Source of the DNA: Glandiceps talaboti | Lineage: Eukaryota > Hemichordata > Enteropneusta > Spengelidae | Assembly (NCBI RefSeq): GCF_964340395.1 | Contig: NC_135562.1 | Span: 20,654,626-20,718,625 of the forward strand | Direction of reading: 5' to 3' | Length of the DNA: 64,000 nucleotides | In this document: positions 12,481 to 25,400 of the stretch, piece after piece | Position numbering within the stretch: the first letter of the stretch is position 1 | How the letters are laid out: the number at the start of each line of letters is the position of its first letter | The notes under the pieces: model-generated | What the model was told of the DNA's origin: nothing | The model's input: only the letters and a program-made list of their open reading frames with translations | Databases searched by the model: none | Program-made: the position numbers and the translations under genes

Positions 12481-14588
12481 GAACTTACGGCAACTTAATC
12501 TTCGGAATCAATAGAAAATCAGGAGAGCGATTTCCTGTCGTGATGCGCTATCTGACATTACGTTAAGTATGCTTCAGTTGATACGTTATTGTGAGCACCT
12601 TTTAAATATGCCGCAAAGGCTATGCCCAAATATGTTTAAACTCAGCGTGTGCCCTTTTAAACTTTGACATATAATGGTGATTTACGTGTTATGAGGATGT
12701 CTTGGGGTTTGTGGCAAAGTCAATCTGATTAAAATCCGATGTAGATGTCGGCTAATCGTTCATTATCATTTACCTTCGTTTTTTGCCTGAATTGACCTTC
12801 TTGGTACATGTTTACATTTTTTAGCCTGATCGCCTCCTCTACTGATGTGGACAAAGTTAGATCTAGCCAGCCCTAGCTTCACACTAACCTGTGGTCACAA
12901 TAAAAAAGATATTCGAACAATGATACTTCCTAAAAGTAGGACAAAGAAGGTATAAACTTACTCAGATCTCGAGGATATATAGTGCCGATCGAAGGTTGTC
13001 CTTCCTCCCTAAACGAGTATGACCTGTAGAGGGTGCTGTACTACGAAACACCACAACTTAGCCAGTAAGGGCTTTCATACGCACATAATACAACACAAAC
13101 GTGAAATGTCTAAAATGCAAAATGGGTTTTCTCCTTATATCAATAATAGATCCATGGTTAGCTTTATTTGACTAACAACGTATTGTATGTCCCTCTTTGT
13201 CCAACCTTTTTACTGTGCCACCACTTTCCACTTTTCACAAAGTGAAAACTATCGTGCCTTGAATGATCCAGATTTACACCACATTGCAACGTTATATAAA
13301 TACTCTAAAGTTAATATAGTGACGTGGAGACGGCATAACCATCTCAATGGTTCTTCTGTACAACTCGTGTACGACAGTCATCAAAAACATAATATGTGTT
13401 TTGTATTTGCAAGTGTCCTTCATATTCTCATACAGTCGGTCGACGAAACCGTGTTTTTCTAGCTACTAAAGCATTGGAATTTACCAAATCCTCAAATTAG
13501 TGAATGTGCTGTGGAGATAACATGTTTTTGATGGCGATATATCATTATGATGGAGATATACCAGTTGTTAACGGTTAGGTGTTCAATTGCGGAATCTCGT
13601 ATTAGAGTAACATTATCAGTAGAACTACACGGAATACATAGTATAATTATTTTGCACTTGACCAACTTTTTCTACTAGTTCTGCCGATTATTTTCCTCAG
13701 CCTGGCATCTCAGATGGCACAAAGTCTTGGACAGTACGCGGTGCCGTAAAAGAGGCTATGGTTTACGAGGATGAGCTCTGACAGAGATAGAGCTGTTTTT
13801 CACACCTAGATTTTAATCCTATCATAAATTGTGTCTTTAAATCGACAACGGTATGCCGCCCTTTAATTCAAAGGGATTTTGACCGACCGACTTAGTTCTT
13901 CTGCCAAGACCCTACTAACAGCTAAGAGAATGACAAATTGGACACCATCCTTGTGATCAATTCAAACAATGAGAAAGACTTACCGACAGATGATAAGGTG
14001 ATAACTGGACACCATCCTTGTGATTAACTAAGTTCAACAGAAGAAGTTGGTTACAAAGACTTACCGATAGATGATTGACAGCTCACAGTGACTGAGGTGT
14101 CATTTTAATAAAGTTAGTTGCTATTGAAACGTTTTTGACCGACTTACTGTACAGTTGAAAATTACCAAAATATCCTGAATGGATATCATTTAGGTCTGTG
14201 ACTATCGAAACAGGCTATCGAAAACGAGAGTAGATTTAGAGTTCGTCGGTATATGCCAAGGGTTTTTTCATTGATGTCAATTAATTATGAGAATAAAAAG
14301 AAACATATGTCGGTGATAACATACAAGTAGGAAAATAACTACCACAATAAAACCAAAGCGTGTGATAGGAATAAGGATGGTTTCAATTGTTACAGAGACA
14401 GCAGGTGTACCATGAAAGTATTTGTATCACCCACGGTTAGACTATTATAAGATACGTCGTGTCGCTCCGCCCTCATCGGCATGCTTTCATGCGCTGTAAA
14501 AGGGTTGAACGATGAGGGCGCCCCGTCACGGTGTACCATACAGACTGCAGTGTACAGGGAGATGTATTGGAACATAGACCCTACTTTC
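12481..14588. other. No gene seen; one local partial duplication
   Basis: I see no coding pattern here. Between about 13945 and 14075 the words GGACACCATCCTTGTGAT and AAAGACTTACCGA-AGATGAT each occur twice, about 60-90 bp apart, which is a diverged tandem duplication. Around 14470-14520 a 10-bp inverted pair (GCCCTCATCG and CGATGAGGGC) could form a loose hairpin. Confidence 0.5.
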
Positions 14589-14803
14589 TAGACTGTCGAC
14601 AGTCGTTCGTGCCTCTGTTGCTACGATTTATCTTAAGACTAAAGTCGTCGCCTCGATCGCTCCGATCTGGAACAATACTATAGTACTTTGGCACTCGCAG
14701 GTCCTATCAGTACGCATTAGTATTCAGTGCTACGGAGCGAGACGACGACTTTTGTTTTAGGTGAAACGTAGCAAAAAAGGCACGAACGACTGTCGACAGT
14801 CTA
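14589..14803. mobile_element. 215-bp MITE with long TIRs and a 9-bp target duplication
   Basis: The element begins TAGACTGTCGACAGTCGTTC and ends with the exact reverse complement. Inverted similarity continues inward for about 75 bp with a few mismatches, through GCTACG and GTCGTCG to GCTCCG. It is flanked on both sides by CCTACTTTC (14580-14588 and 14804-14812), a perfect 9-bp target site duplication. It has no coding capacity. The duplication length points to a hAT-like (8 bp) or Mutator-like (9-10 bp) transposase acting in trans. The superfamily is inference. Confidence 0.88.
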
Positions 14804-15369
14804 CCTACTTTCGTGTAGGGTCTATGGTTGAAATCGAATTTAAAGATTAAATACTTTTATGACCGTTTGATTTACAATGTGCGTCATGGTAGCAGTGAGT
14901 GCTTTCAATTTCCTATTCAGTGATAATCTTTATGAGGTATTGCCTTTGATTTCTATCTATTAATCGGTGGGTTGTAGACGACAAAGAAATGTATCACTGA
15001 TATGACAATACTCAATATATATACACAGACATGCAATATATTATATACGCCATGATGAAGAGAATACTTACAATGAGATCATGGACTGAGCATTTTTTAT
15101 TACATAAATAGTGGCAAATTAACCTTTGGTGTTTAATTAACTTCAGCGGAGTTTTGTTCTACAGTATCAAAGTAGTAAAAGTGTTGTCCCCGTCCATTTT
15201 CATTCCATTAATACCAACATAGTAACATAGCGAGGAATAGAAACACCCCTCCCCACCCCAACCACCCGTCATACTTTTGATCAATTGATGTTAAATTTGT
15301 CATTCAAAAAATGACTAGACTGGCTAGTTCGTCTCATTCAGTCAACGATGGAAGAGTACCGCCCTTTGA

Positions 15370-16300
15370 GTAAACTTGAATAGGTTATGCCGACAGCTGA
15401 ATACATTAGTCAACATGATGACAAACAAATACCGACGCTTGGTTGGAAACAATTACAGTATTGCTGATGGTCCCCTTGTTCGTGTTCATAGTATCAAAGA
15501 TTTTGGTATTCTACTTTCTTCACAGATGTCTTTTAGCACCCATATTGATAGTATTGTCAGGAAAGCTTTTAGAATGATGGGTTTTATCAAACGTACATGT
15601 GCCAATTTTTCCAACATTTCTACATTAAGATCTTTATATGTGACCCATGTTAGAAGCCATCTTGAGTACTGCAGTGTAATTTGGTCACCATGGCAAGTAA
15701 CTCAAATTGATAAAATCGAACGTGTACAGCAGAAATTTATTAAATTTTTATGTTTTAAATCAAATGTGCAATATACTTCAACAGATTACGATTCACTATG
15801 TGCTAGGTTTAAGCTTCCCCCACTGGTGAGGAGGCGAAAGTTTTTAGATGCTATTTTTGTTTACAAACTGGTCAATTCATGCTATAATTGTCCATCCATT
15901 TTGTACAAGGTTTGTTTTAATGTACAGAGCAGACAGCTACGTAATAACCATATCTTTCGCATCAGTGCCTCCAGAGTAAATCTGAGAAAATATTCCCCAA
16001 TTTTAAGATGTTTAACCACTTGTAATGACGTTTTTAAAGCAAATCCAAACATATATTTATTTAGTCCTGTTTCCGCCTTTCGGCGTGTGCTTCAGGATGC
16101 ATGTTTTTACTATTTTTTCCTGTTTTGTTGTTTTTATTTCTGTGTTTGCCTTTTATGTCATGTCACTTCTTTCTGTTATTGCTACCCGTTGTTTTTATCT
16201 TTTTAGTGCTTGTTTTTCCTTATTTGTTTCTAAAGGTGCCTGTAAATGGGCTTTATGCCCGTTGGTTTACCTGAATAAATAAATAAATAAATAAATAAAC
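15370..16300 (+). mobile_element. LINE copy C, 3' fragment (RT C-terminus)
   Basis: From about 15376 an open frame of 276 codons encodes the part downstream of the RT palm in Jockey/CR1-group LINEs: SIKDFGILLSSQMSFSTHID, ADLxxLxSLYVTHVRSHLEYC-like sequence and KIERVQQKFIKFL. It ends in a 3' UTR that closes with CTGAATAAATAAATAAATAA (16270-16299), a short (TAAA)n tail. The start is abrupt, so the copy is heavily 5'-truncated. The preserved frame suggests recent insertion. The interval 14813-15369 has no other feature I can support. Confidence 0.8.
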
Positions 16301-16889
16301 AATAACTACAATTAATTGACAATTGAATACATTATAATGACAACCACTTACCATCAGGATAATGTGAAAGCTACGGCCAAATTTATTGAAGCGGCATTTC
16401 TTAAACGCAAAAGCTGTTTATACAGGTTAAGTTGACTTGTTATTTGAATGAATACATGAATAGGTAACTTGCAAACCCACCATGTTGAATGTTGCATAAT
16501 AAATACTAATCAATTAGTATTGTCAACAATAATGTTACATTGTTTATAACCACAAATGATCTATCCATAGTCATCCTGACCATTGTGGGAGGTTTATTTT
16601 ATCAGTAGCTCCAGATTAGGTATTACGATAACCACATATAATCCCATAGTCCAACAACACTTCAAAACGTATACGCATGCGCGAACATGTATTCTCGGTT
16701 CGATTTTCGCACGAAAACTCACGTTGTTTCAGAGTTAGGGCCCTGGAAACGTATGAAGCTGCTAGGAAAATTATGAGATGAATTTCTTCAGGGAAAGTTT
16801 CTTAACACAAAGTTAGGATGTCATCATTTTCCTGGGCAAAAACATTTGACCTCAAACTGAGAACTTCTTGACCTACTATAATTATTATG

Positions 16890-17060
16890 TTTTACTATAT
16901 GCAAAATGGCCACAATTGTACATCTAGGTATGCGATCGCGAAATGGCCACAATTGTACATAGGTACTAGGTAAGCGATCGAAAAATGGCCACAATTGTAC
17001 AAAGGTACTAGGTACGTACAATTGTGGCCATTTCGCGTGTAGGAAAACATATAGTAAATA
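16890..17060. repeat. Tandem and inverted AATGGCCACAATTGTAC cluster
   Basis: The word AATGGCCACAATTGTAC occurs in direct orientation near 16905, 16941 and 16984, then inverted near 17015-17033. Outer words TTTACTATATG and CATATAGTAAA are also inverted. Together they form a foldback of about 170 bp, probably a MITE whose left arm was tandemly triplicated. Confidence 0.75.
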
Positions 17061-17200
17061 TTGTTGTTGAGAATTTGTAATTCCTCTCTTCTTGATGCTT
17101 GTCAGTATTTATTTATTTATTTATTTATGTAATTACTTTTTGTTTGTTTGTTTATTTTTTTCAGTAAACATAACCAAGCCTGAGTACCATGTGCTCAGAG
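17041..17200 (+). repeat. Dispersed repeat R2, copy 1 (second copy near 20524-20660)
   Basis: AAAACATATAGTAA, TTTGTAATTxCTCT, GATGCTTGTCAGTATTTATT and CTAAGCCTGAGT-like words occur in the same order at 17041-17200 and 20524-20660. A reversed piece (GTAATTATGTTTACAAA followed by (AAAC)n) lies at about 20400-20474. The repeated block brackets the R1 cluster, so 17.0-20.7 kb is a layered repeat nest. Confidence 0.65.
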
Positions 17201-17316
17201 CGCCGAATTCCCGAGCGATGGTAATTAGAATGACGGAACAAAAGTCGCATTCAGACAAAGTTTACTTACGTTTTAAAGCTAAATTTGATATAACATGTAC
17301 ATCGCAAGGTTATAAC

Positions 17317-17766
17317 AAGGGCACGAGGCAACAATTCTGGTGTCTATAACAATATTGAATAACATGAATAAAGACAACGACAAGAAGTTCCGTCAAGTTC
17401 TTGTTTGTAATTATTTCAGTATCTTGAATCGATTATTAATATCTAATTATAATACACAGAGAAATACATATATTTAACTCGATCGAATCGCACTGGACGC
17501 TGTGCTGTGGAGTGTACCGATTGAATAGCGCCCTCAACGGTCGTATAATTTACTTCTCTGTCTTGCCTCTCCAGAGGGCACCGTGATCACTGGCGGCGGC
17601 AGTAGGGAGCCCTCCACGACGCACTTAGGAGAGGGAACTTCTCTGTCTTGTCGCTCGATCGCGAGCTCGAATGATTCGAATCTTTGCAAACGTCCATGAA
17701 AGTACTGGAATTTGAAAATTCAACCTCCACGAGCTCAACATTTGCCCAATTTGCTCATTTGCTAAA
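17317..17766 (+). repeat. Unclassified interspersed repeat R1, copy 1
   Basis: A unit of about 450 bp that starts near AACAAGGGCACGAGGCAACA and ends CAATTTGCTCATTTGC. It includes CAATATTGAATAAC, CAAGTTCTTGTTTGTAATTA and ATAATACACAGAGAAATACA. The same string of words occurs at 17767-19727 (interrupted) and, reversed, at 58690-59045. A terminal piece also lies reversed at 20080-20113. It has no open frame and no clear RNA polymerase III boxes. Confidence 0.8.
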
Positions 17767-17805
17767 AAAGAACAAGGGCATGAGGCAACAATTCTGGTGT
17801 CTACT

Positions 17806-18992
17806 TCCGGGGGGTGGCATTTTCAGGGGGGGCACCAATTGTTCTCAGGAAAAATTGGTGGGGGGGGGGGCTAAACAAAAATTTCACAATTTTCTAAGGC
17901 GGGGGGAGGTCATGAAAGAAAACACATGATTATTTAATGCAACATAAATAACCTGCATTTCTGCCACTTCCTCAAAGTAACTTATTCACGAAGATGTGCA
18001 AGACTTGTTTCATCACAATCACTATCAGTGTTATCATCAGTACATGAATTTTCTGAGCTATCAATATCACAATTGTCGCCATCACTACCTATGACATGCA
18101 TTACAGAAGTGCCACTTTCATCAGACTCAGAGTCACTACTATCTCTTTTACTCATTTGCGGTCTTTTTTCTAGATCTAAATTCTGGTGTTCCTACTATGA
18201 GAGTGGATATTATGTCTAATTTTTCTGTTTTGGTAATTTATGTTCATCAAGATATTTATCTAACTCTTTCAATTTCAGTTTTTCAAGAGTTCCACTCAAG
18301 AACAACTTCGGCCATAGTCGTTATATTTCGTTTTCTCTTTTTTTTTCTGTTGCTCTTCCCAATGTTTGGATCTGATGTTTTTACTCTCACCAGATTTGTA
18401 GTTTGTAATTTTTAACAACACTTATGCTGGCAATATATTTCTCTGCAAAACGAGATATAGCAATTGCATCATGTAATTGTTTGAAGCATACAGCTTTTTA
18501 TGTTGGCAAGGGGGTTGGAAGTCATCTACAGTTTGGTTTTGTGTTTGCGAAATAACCTAATACTGGAAATAGAAGTTAAAATTTAATATCAAAGTATAAC
18601 AACCAAAAATGTTGATAGATAAATTATTTCAGTTTTTGACTTTTCCTCCCAACAATAAAACATGTTCACATTTATACTTCCATTGTTGACAAGCTGAGCA
18701 ACACAAACCGGCAATGGAACTAGAAAGTTGTATTCATTACATATCTAAAAAGTAGAACAGTTGTGATGTATTTAAAGTATCCCCGCACTGCCCAATGGAA
18801 ATATGTTCTTGTCATTGTGCATGAAATGGTTATCTTCTTGTTTTCAGTAAAATGATTTACCCTGTAAAAGTTTATAAACTTTATAAGTTATTTATGAGTA
18901 TTTATATTTTTAGCACAACTGAACAAAGGTTCAGAGGTTCAATGGCTATAGGCATGGCGCTGAAGCTGTCTTTGTGTTTGTTTGTTTGTTTG

Positions 18993-19027
<35 letters not shown>

Positions 19028-19184
19028 GTAATTGTATACAGACAGACAGAACACACACACACACATACATACATACATACATACATACATACATACATAC
19101 ATACATACATACATACATACATACATACATACATACATACATACATACACAAACACACACACATATGCATGCATGCATGCATGC

Positions 19185-19216
<32 letters not shown>

Positions 19217-19403
19217 GACATATAGGTATGTACATTGTGTATGTGTGCAAGTCTATGGGGGGGGGCATGGAAAAAAATCAAGAACTTGCAGGGGGCACCA
19301 ATTTTTCCCAAGCTTTTGTAGGTGGGAGGGGGCATGAAAAAAATTACACAAGGAAAAGGGGAAATCCTCAGAGGTCCCCCTGGAAGTAAAATCTGGACAC
19401 TCC
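17806..19403. mobile_element. About 1.6-kb element nested in repeat R1
   Basis: The left edge reads ACTTCCGGGGGGTGGCATTT and the right edge reads CCCCCTGGAAGTAAAATCTG, which are inverted relatives of each other (ACTTCC-G-rich against C-rich-GGAAGT). The adjoining GGGGGCACCAATT words also recur at both ends. Internally, the minus strand near 18170-17990 encodes a Ser/Asp-rich tail (SSDSESDESGTS, then DNTDSDCDE) ending in a stop, possibly the C-terminus of a lost protein. The remainder includes a compound microsatellite. It is probably a degenerate DNA transposon, class unknown. Confidence 0.55.
18997..19216. repeat. Compound microsatellite (GT)n-(CATA)n-(ATGC)n-(ACAG)n
   Basis: A (GT)n run at about 18997-19024 is followed by (ACAT)n from 19065 to 19147, CA repeats, (ATGC)n near 19166-19185 and (AGAC)n to 19216. 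The long open frames here on both strands are repeat artefacts. Confidence 0.95.
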
Positions 19404-20750
19404 AATATTGAATAACGTGAATATAGACAATATCAACAAGTTCCGTCAAGTTCTTGTTCATAATTATATCAGTATCTTGAATTGCTAATTAATATCTAAT
19501 TATAATACACAGAGAAATACATATATTTAACTCGATCGAATCACGCTGGAATACAAATAGAATAAAACACGACGCTGCGCTGTGGCGTGTACCGATTGAA
19601 TAGCGCCCTCAACGGTCGTATAATTTACCTATCTGTCTTGTCGCGATCGCGAGATCGAATGATTCGAATCTTGGAATTTGAAAATTCAACCTCCACAAGC
19701 TCAGCATTTGCTCAATTTGCTAAAATTACCTACACACACACATACTTACATACACACATACATTTTGCACCATGTCTGTCTGTATACTTTCTTTTTCTTT
19801 ATTCTTTTTTGGAGTCTTCCATATATATATAAACTTTTTTCTGCGATTATTAAAAATGTTTCATTTTTTAAAAGACCAGAAAGTGTACAAGTACATACAT
19901 ACTAGTATAATATTTTTAATCATTCCAATTCTGGCCTTATACCCAAAATAACAAATATGTGTAGGCGTGTATAATGAGTTTATTAAAATATACTATAAAT
20001 AAAGAAGTATGTAAATATGACTCATATCTGACTTGGGGCCTTTATTACCTGTATGACATCGTTATCATTTTCGGATTTCACCAGAATTGTTGCCTCATGC
20101 CCCTGGTTATAACCGATAATTTTGGTTGATTAATCACAGCACAGTATAACCTTAGCTCTGGGTAACACTGGCTTATTTATTTAGGGTTTTGCTCATTTCC
20201 TGTTTTCCTAATATTCCATTGTCTAAGTTTGGACAGTACCAAGTAAATGTTGACATCACAATTTTCTCACATGAATGCTACTTTTAAATTTTTACTCTAA
20301 AAGGTCTCATAAAACACACTTTTTCCAGGTATGCTATGTGAAAACATAAATGAGCAAACTGAAAATAAATAAGCAGCTGTTGGATGTATATCCCACGAGG
20401 TTCCACCACGTGGCACTCGGGTGTAATTATGTTTACAAAAAACAAACAAACAAACAAACAAACAAACAAACAAAAGGGGAAAAAAACGGGTATGTGCAAT
20501 TGTGACTACTGTATTTGGTATAGAGGAAAACATATAGTAATTCTTGTAGTTGATAATGATTTGTAATTACTCTTTTGTTGATGCTTGTCAGTATTTATTT
20601 ATTTATTCATTGTTTCTTTTGTTTGCATAACATAACTAACTAAGCCTGAGTGCCCTGTGGTTCGACACGTCTCTACGGGCTTGAATTTGTGTTAGTTCGC
20701 GAAATCATACTCAGAGTAGCATTGATTTTGTGGGATTATATATATATATA

Positions 20751-20811
20751 TTTCACTCATATTGCGATCATCAGACACTCTGAGTGTCTGATGATCGCAA
20801 TATGCGTGAAA
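20751..20811. repeat. Near-perfect 61-bp palindrome
   Basis: The arms are centred on base 20781. The inner 23 bp are perfectly complementary, with a one-base centre (TTGCGATCATCAGACACTC against its complement). Extending outward to TTTCAC/GTGAAA gives about 30-bp arms with one mismatch. It sits beside a short (AT)n run and would extrude as a cruciform or fold as RNA. Confidence 0.9.
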
Positions 20812-20917
20812 CTCCGAGTTACACCCAAGAAAGAGTTCCAGTACTACCAAAACTATTACGCTCTGCCACTGCGGTATAGAGCACTGTCTTAGCAGATTGA
20901 TACTCACCGAGTTATAT

Positions 20918-20923
20918 ATATAT

Positions 20924-20962
<39 letters not shown>
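20918..20962. repeat. (TA)n microsatellite
   Basis: An alternating TA tract broken once by ACATG. It is followed by 1.1 kb (20963-22125) of AT-rich sequence in which I see no gene. The words ACCACTGATTAACATGTA near 21535 resemble the arm of the palindrome at 60903-61039. Confidence 0.85.
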
Positions 20963-20963
<1 letters not shown>

Positions 20964-22129
20964 TATATCAGGGGGAGGGGCATTCATCACGTTTTAGAAT
21001 TAAAGACAGTACTGACCTATATTAAGAGGATTATGGCAAATGCGGGAAATTCAAACTGCTGTACAGAGCACAAGCTTCTGGGTCTTGTTTTCAGCATTTT
21101 TTCTGTGCTCCGAGAAACACACAGGTCATGTATCATGTACAAATTGTTTGTGAATGTCGTAGGATGGTAACTTGATACATAAATTAGTTGAAAATCAGTC
21201 TGTTTGTTTCATAGAATGAAAAAAACTTTCCAAATGAGACAAATTCCCCTGCAAACAGCTGCTTAGATTGTCATTTGCATGTGAAAAACCCAGATATAGG
21301 GAATGTTTATATTTTGGTGATTACTTGCCAGTGAGTCATCACAAGTTCTCCACCTCCAAACATAGTCAGTCATATGCAAAATAGGGTCCCAGGCGCTGGC
21401 AGTTGTCTGTTTAAGTGATGGAAATGGATCAGTCTATTTTCAGTTTTCAGAGTCATGACTTCGTCGGCCCGTTCGAAAAAATCCATCGACCCCATCCCCA
21501 CCCCGCCCCGGCTCGTGAAATTGACCAGGATCGACCACTGATTAACATGTACAGTGTCTGATTATTGGTATTTTAACACTTTTCAGTGAATATATTGTCG
21601 TTATTTGATTAAAATGATACTACAATTACAAACTTTATGGTGGCAGATTCAAAACCAAGCTTTTGCTCAAAATTTAAATTTGTCACTTCACTATCTGCAG
21701 ATAATTTGACCATTAATTAACATATACACATCTCTTTAGAAGTAACTGACCAATTATTAGTGACTATATATTTGGTTACTGATAAAAAAAATATATTAAA
21801 GTTACAGCTAGAGCACTTTTACATTAGATATGATTGGTTTCTTCAGTGATGTTTATCAGTGAAATGTAATTTAGTGTCTTCAAATAAAGTGCTAATGCAT
21901 AAAAAATGCAGTTATTTTGTCCATGTTAATACAAAATGGGTACATTGTAAATGGGATGACATCACCAGAGATTCTTCCAGACACCCTTGCAGGATATCTC
22001 CTCCCCATCCAGCATATTAAATACACATATTACAAAATCTGAAGGTGTGTATTTTTATCACATAATGTACAAAGTGGTTAGGGCATTTACATATAACAAT
22101 TGACAACATTTTTTTACTTTGGTAGTTGT

Positions 22130-22135
22130 TTTATT
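22130..22135 (-). terminator. Candidate NDUFS5 polyadenylation signal
   Basis: AATAAA on the minus strand, about 290 bp beyond the NDUFS5 stop codon. No closer canonical hexamer was seen. Confidence 0.4.
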
Positions 22136-22427
22136 CAACAAACGACAGTCAAACTTTGTAAACTAGAAACACAAAACTACATTTCATTAAGCTTTGTTTT
22201 ACACCTATCCAAATCTTTCACAATCAAAGTTTGCAAATAATCACCAAATTTGGTCTACAATCTTAGTATACCATTGCTCAATCAGATGATATCGCCATGA
22301 TATTTGCAATGCAAATGTATGTATGCATTTACACAAAATGTTTGCCTCAAAAAATAAAACTCCATATTTCAATGGTACTACTAACATTCCATGAGAAATC
22401 ATGTTCATCTATGTACAAGTCATGTGA

Positions 22428-25400
22428 TCACTTCGCCTCATTTGGTGGCCATTTGCCTTCTTTGACAAGTTTGTCCCTTTGTTGCCTTATGGCCAGTCTT
22501 CTCAACATCTGAAATTTAATGAAAAATACTGTTTTAGTTTAAAAGTGCAAAAATTATTGATAACAATTAACATCAATATTCTATAAAAGCTCTTGAAATC
22601 ATGTTATACATGAACATTCACATTATTTTCACTTGTGATACAGTGTATTCTGTTGTATTTTCACTTGTGATACAGTGTATTCTGTTGTATTTTCACTTGT
22701 GAACAGTGTATTCTGTTGAATTTTCACTTGTGATACAGTGTATTCTGTTGAATTTTCACTTGTGATACAGTGTATTCGTTGTATTTTCACTTGTGATACA
22801 TTGTATTCTGTTGTATTTTCACTTGTGATAGTGTATTCTGTTGTATTTTCACTTGTGATACAGTGTATTCTGTTGTATTTTCACTTGTGATACAGTGTAT
22901 TCTGTTGAATTTTCACTTGTGATACAGTGTATTCTGTTGTATTTTCACTTGTGATACAGTGTATTCTGTTGTATTTTCACTTGTGATACAGTGTATTCTG
23001 TTGTATTTTCACTTGTGATACAGTGTATTCTGTTGTATTTTCACTAGTGATACAGTGTATTCTGTTGTATTTTCACTTGTGATACAGTGTATTCTGTTGA
23101 ATTTTCACTTGTGATAGTGTATTCTGTTGTATTTTCACTTGTGATACAGTGTATTCTGTTGAATTTTCACTTGTGATACAGTGTATTCTGTTGTATTTTC
23201 ACTTGTGATACAGTGTATTCTGTTGTATTTTCACTTGTGATACAGTGTATTCTGTTGTATTTTCACTTGTGATACAGTGTATTCTGTTGTATTTTCACTT
23301 GTGATACAGTGTATTCTGTTGTATTTTCACTTGTGATACAGTGTATTCTGTTGTATTTTCACTTGTGATACAGTGTATTCTGTTGAATTTTCACTTGTGA
23401 TACAGTGTATTCTGTTGTATTTTCACTTGTGATACAGTGTATTCTGTTGTATTTTCACTAGTGAAACAGTGTATTCTGTTGTATTTTCACTTGTGATACA
23501 GTGTATTCTGTTGTATTTTCACTTGTGATACAGTGTATTCTGTTGAATTTTCACTTGTGATAGTGTATTCTGTTGTATTTTCACTTGTGATACAGTGTAT
23601 TCTGTTGTATTTTCACTAGTGAAACAGTGTATTCTGTTGTATTTTCACTTGTGATACAGTGTATTCTGTTGAATTTTCACTTGTGATACAGTGTATTCTG
23701 TTGTATTTTCACTTGTGATACAGTGTATTCTGTTGTATTTTCACTTGTGATAGTGTATTCTGTTGTATTTTCACTTGTGATAGTGTATTCTGTTGTATTT
23801 TCACTTGTGATACAGTGTATTCTGTTGTATTTTCACTTGTGATACAGTGTATTCTGTTGTATTTTCACTTGTGATACAGTGTATTCTGTTGAATTTTCAC
23901 TAGTGATACAGTGTATTCTGTTGAATTTTCACTTGTGATACAGTGTATTCTGTTGAATTTTCACTTGTGATACAGTGTATTCTGTTGTATTTTCACTTGT
24001 GATACAGTGTATTCTGTTGAATTTTCACTTGTGATACAGTGTATTCTGTTGTATTTTCACTAGTGATACAGTGTATTCTGTTGAATTTTCACTTGTGATA
24101 CAGTGTATTCTGTTGAATTTTCACTTGTGATACAGTGTATTCTGTTGTATTTTCACTTGTGATACAGTGTATTCTGTTGTATTTTCACTTGTGATACAGT
24201 GTATTCTGTTGAATTTTCACTTGTGATACAGTGTATTCTGTTGTATTTTCACTTGTGATACAGTGTATTCTGTTGTATTTTCACTTGTGATACAGTGTAT
24301 TCTGTTGTATTTTCACTTGTGATACAGTGTATTCTGTTGTATTTTCACTTGTGATACAGTGTATTCTGTTGAATTTTCACTATTTTTGACCAGTTTTAGC
24401 TTTACATCAGTTGTATCATCAGGGAAAAGATTGACTACGTGACGCGTCTTTCATGACCCATGACCTTGGAAGACTTTCTCTGTTTGCTATGTTTGGACAC
24501 ATGCAGTGAATGAAATCATCACAGCTTCATGCAGCAAGTGGCCTAATGTGGTCCAACCTTTGTTTACTACATGTAGCTTTCCTACAAGTGTCTCTCACAC
24601 AGATTGCAGTAATGGATGTTACAAAAACTGTACAAAAAGTCTTTCAAAGGAACAGTGATAGGGGTAGCACTGTTAGTTCTTATCAACATATAGGGGTAGC
24701 ACTGTTAGTTCTTATCAACATGTAGGGGTAACACTGTTAGTTCCTATCAACATGTAGGGGTAGCACTGTTAGTTCTTATCAACATGTAGGGCTAGCACTG
24801 TTAGTTCTTATCAACATGTAGGGGTAACACTGTTAGTTCCTATCAACATATAGGGGTAGCACTGTTAGTTCTTATCAACATGTAGGGGTAACACTGTTAG
24901 TTCCTATCAACATGTAGGGCTAGCACTGTTAGTTCTTATCAACATGTAGGGGTAACACTGTTAGTTCCTATCAACATATAGGGGTAGCACTGTTAGTTCT
25001 TATCAACATATAGGGGTAGCACTGTTAGTTCTTATCAACATATAGGGGTAGCACTGTTAGTTCTTATCAACATATAGGGGTAGCACTGTTAGTTCTTATC
25101 AACATACAGGGGTAGCACTGTTAGTTCTTATCAACATGTAGGGGTAGCACTGTTAGTTCTTATCAACATGTAGGGCTAGCACTGTTAGTTCTTATCAACA
25201 TGTAGGGGTAACACTGTTAGTTCCTATCAACATGTAGGGGTAGCACTGTTAGTTCTTATCAACATGTAGGGCTAGCACTGTTAGTTCTTATCAACATGTA
25301 GGGGTAACACTGTTAGTTCCTATCAACATATAGGGGTAGCACTGTTAGTTCTTATCAACATATAGGGGTAGCACTGTTAGTTCTTATCAACATGTAGGGG

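Larger units (their letters stand above)
17767..19727 (+). repeat. Interspersed repeat R1, copy 2, split by an insertion
   Basis: The copy begins with AACAAGGGCATGAGGCAACA directly after copy 1, stops after GGTGTCT near 17805, and resumes at AATATTGAATAACGTGAATA near 19404. It continues to GCTCAATTTGCTAAAATTAC. In the undisturbed copies these two words are joined, so the 1.6 kb between them is a later insertion. Confidence 0.75.

Noticed and set aside
18028-18415. Plus-strand frames in the nested element
   Set aside because: They are antisense to the Ser/Asp-rich minus-strand tail and have no domain.
20830-20895. tRNA-like GCTCTGCCACTGCGGTATAGAGC segment
   Set aside because: It forms one stem but not a cloverleaf, and no T-loop GGTTCGA is present.
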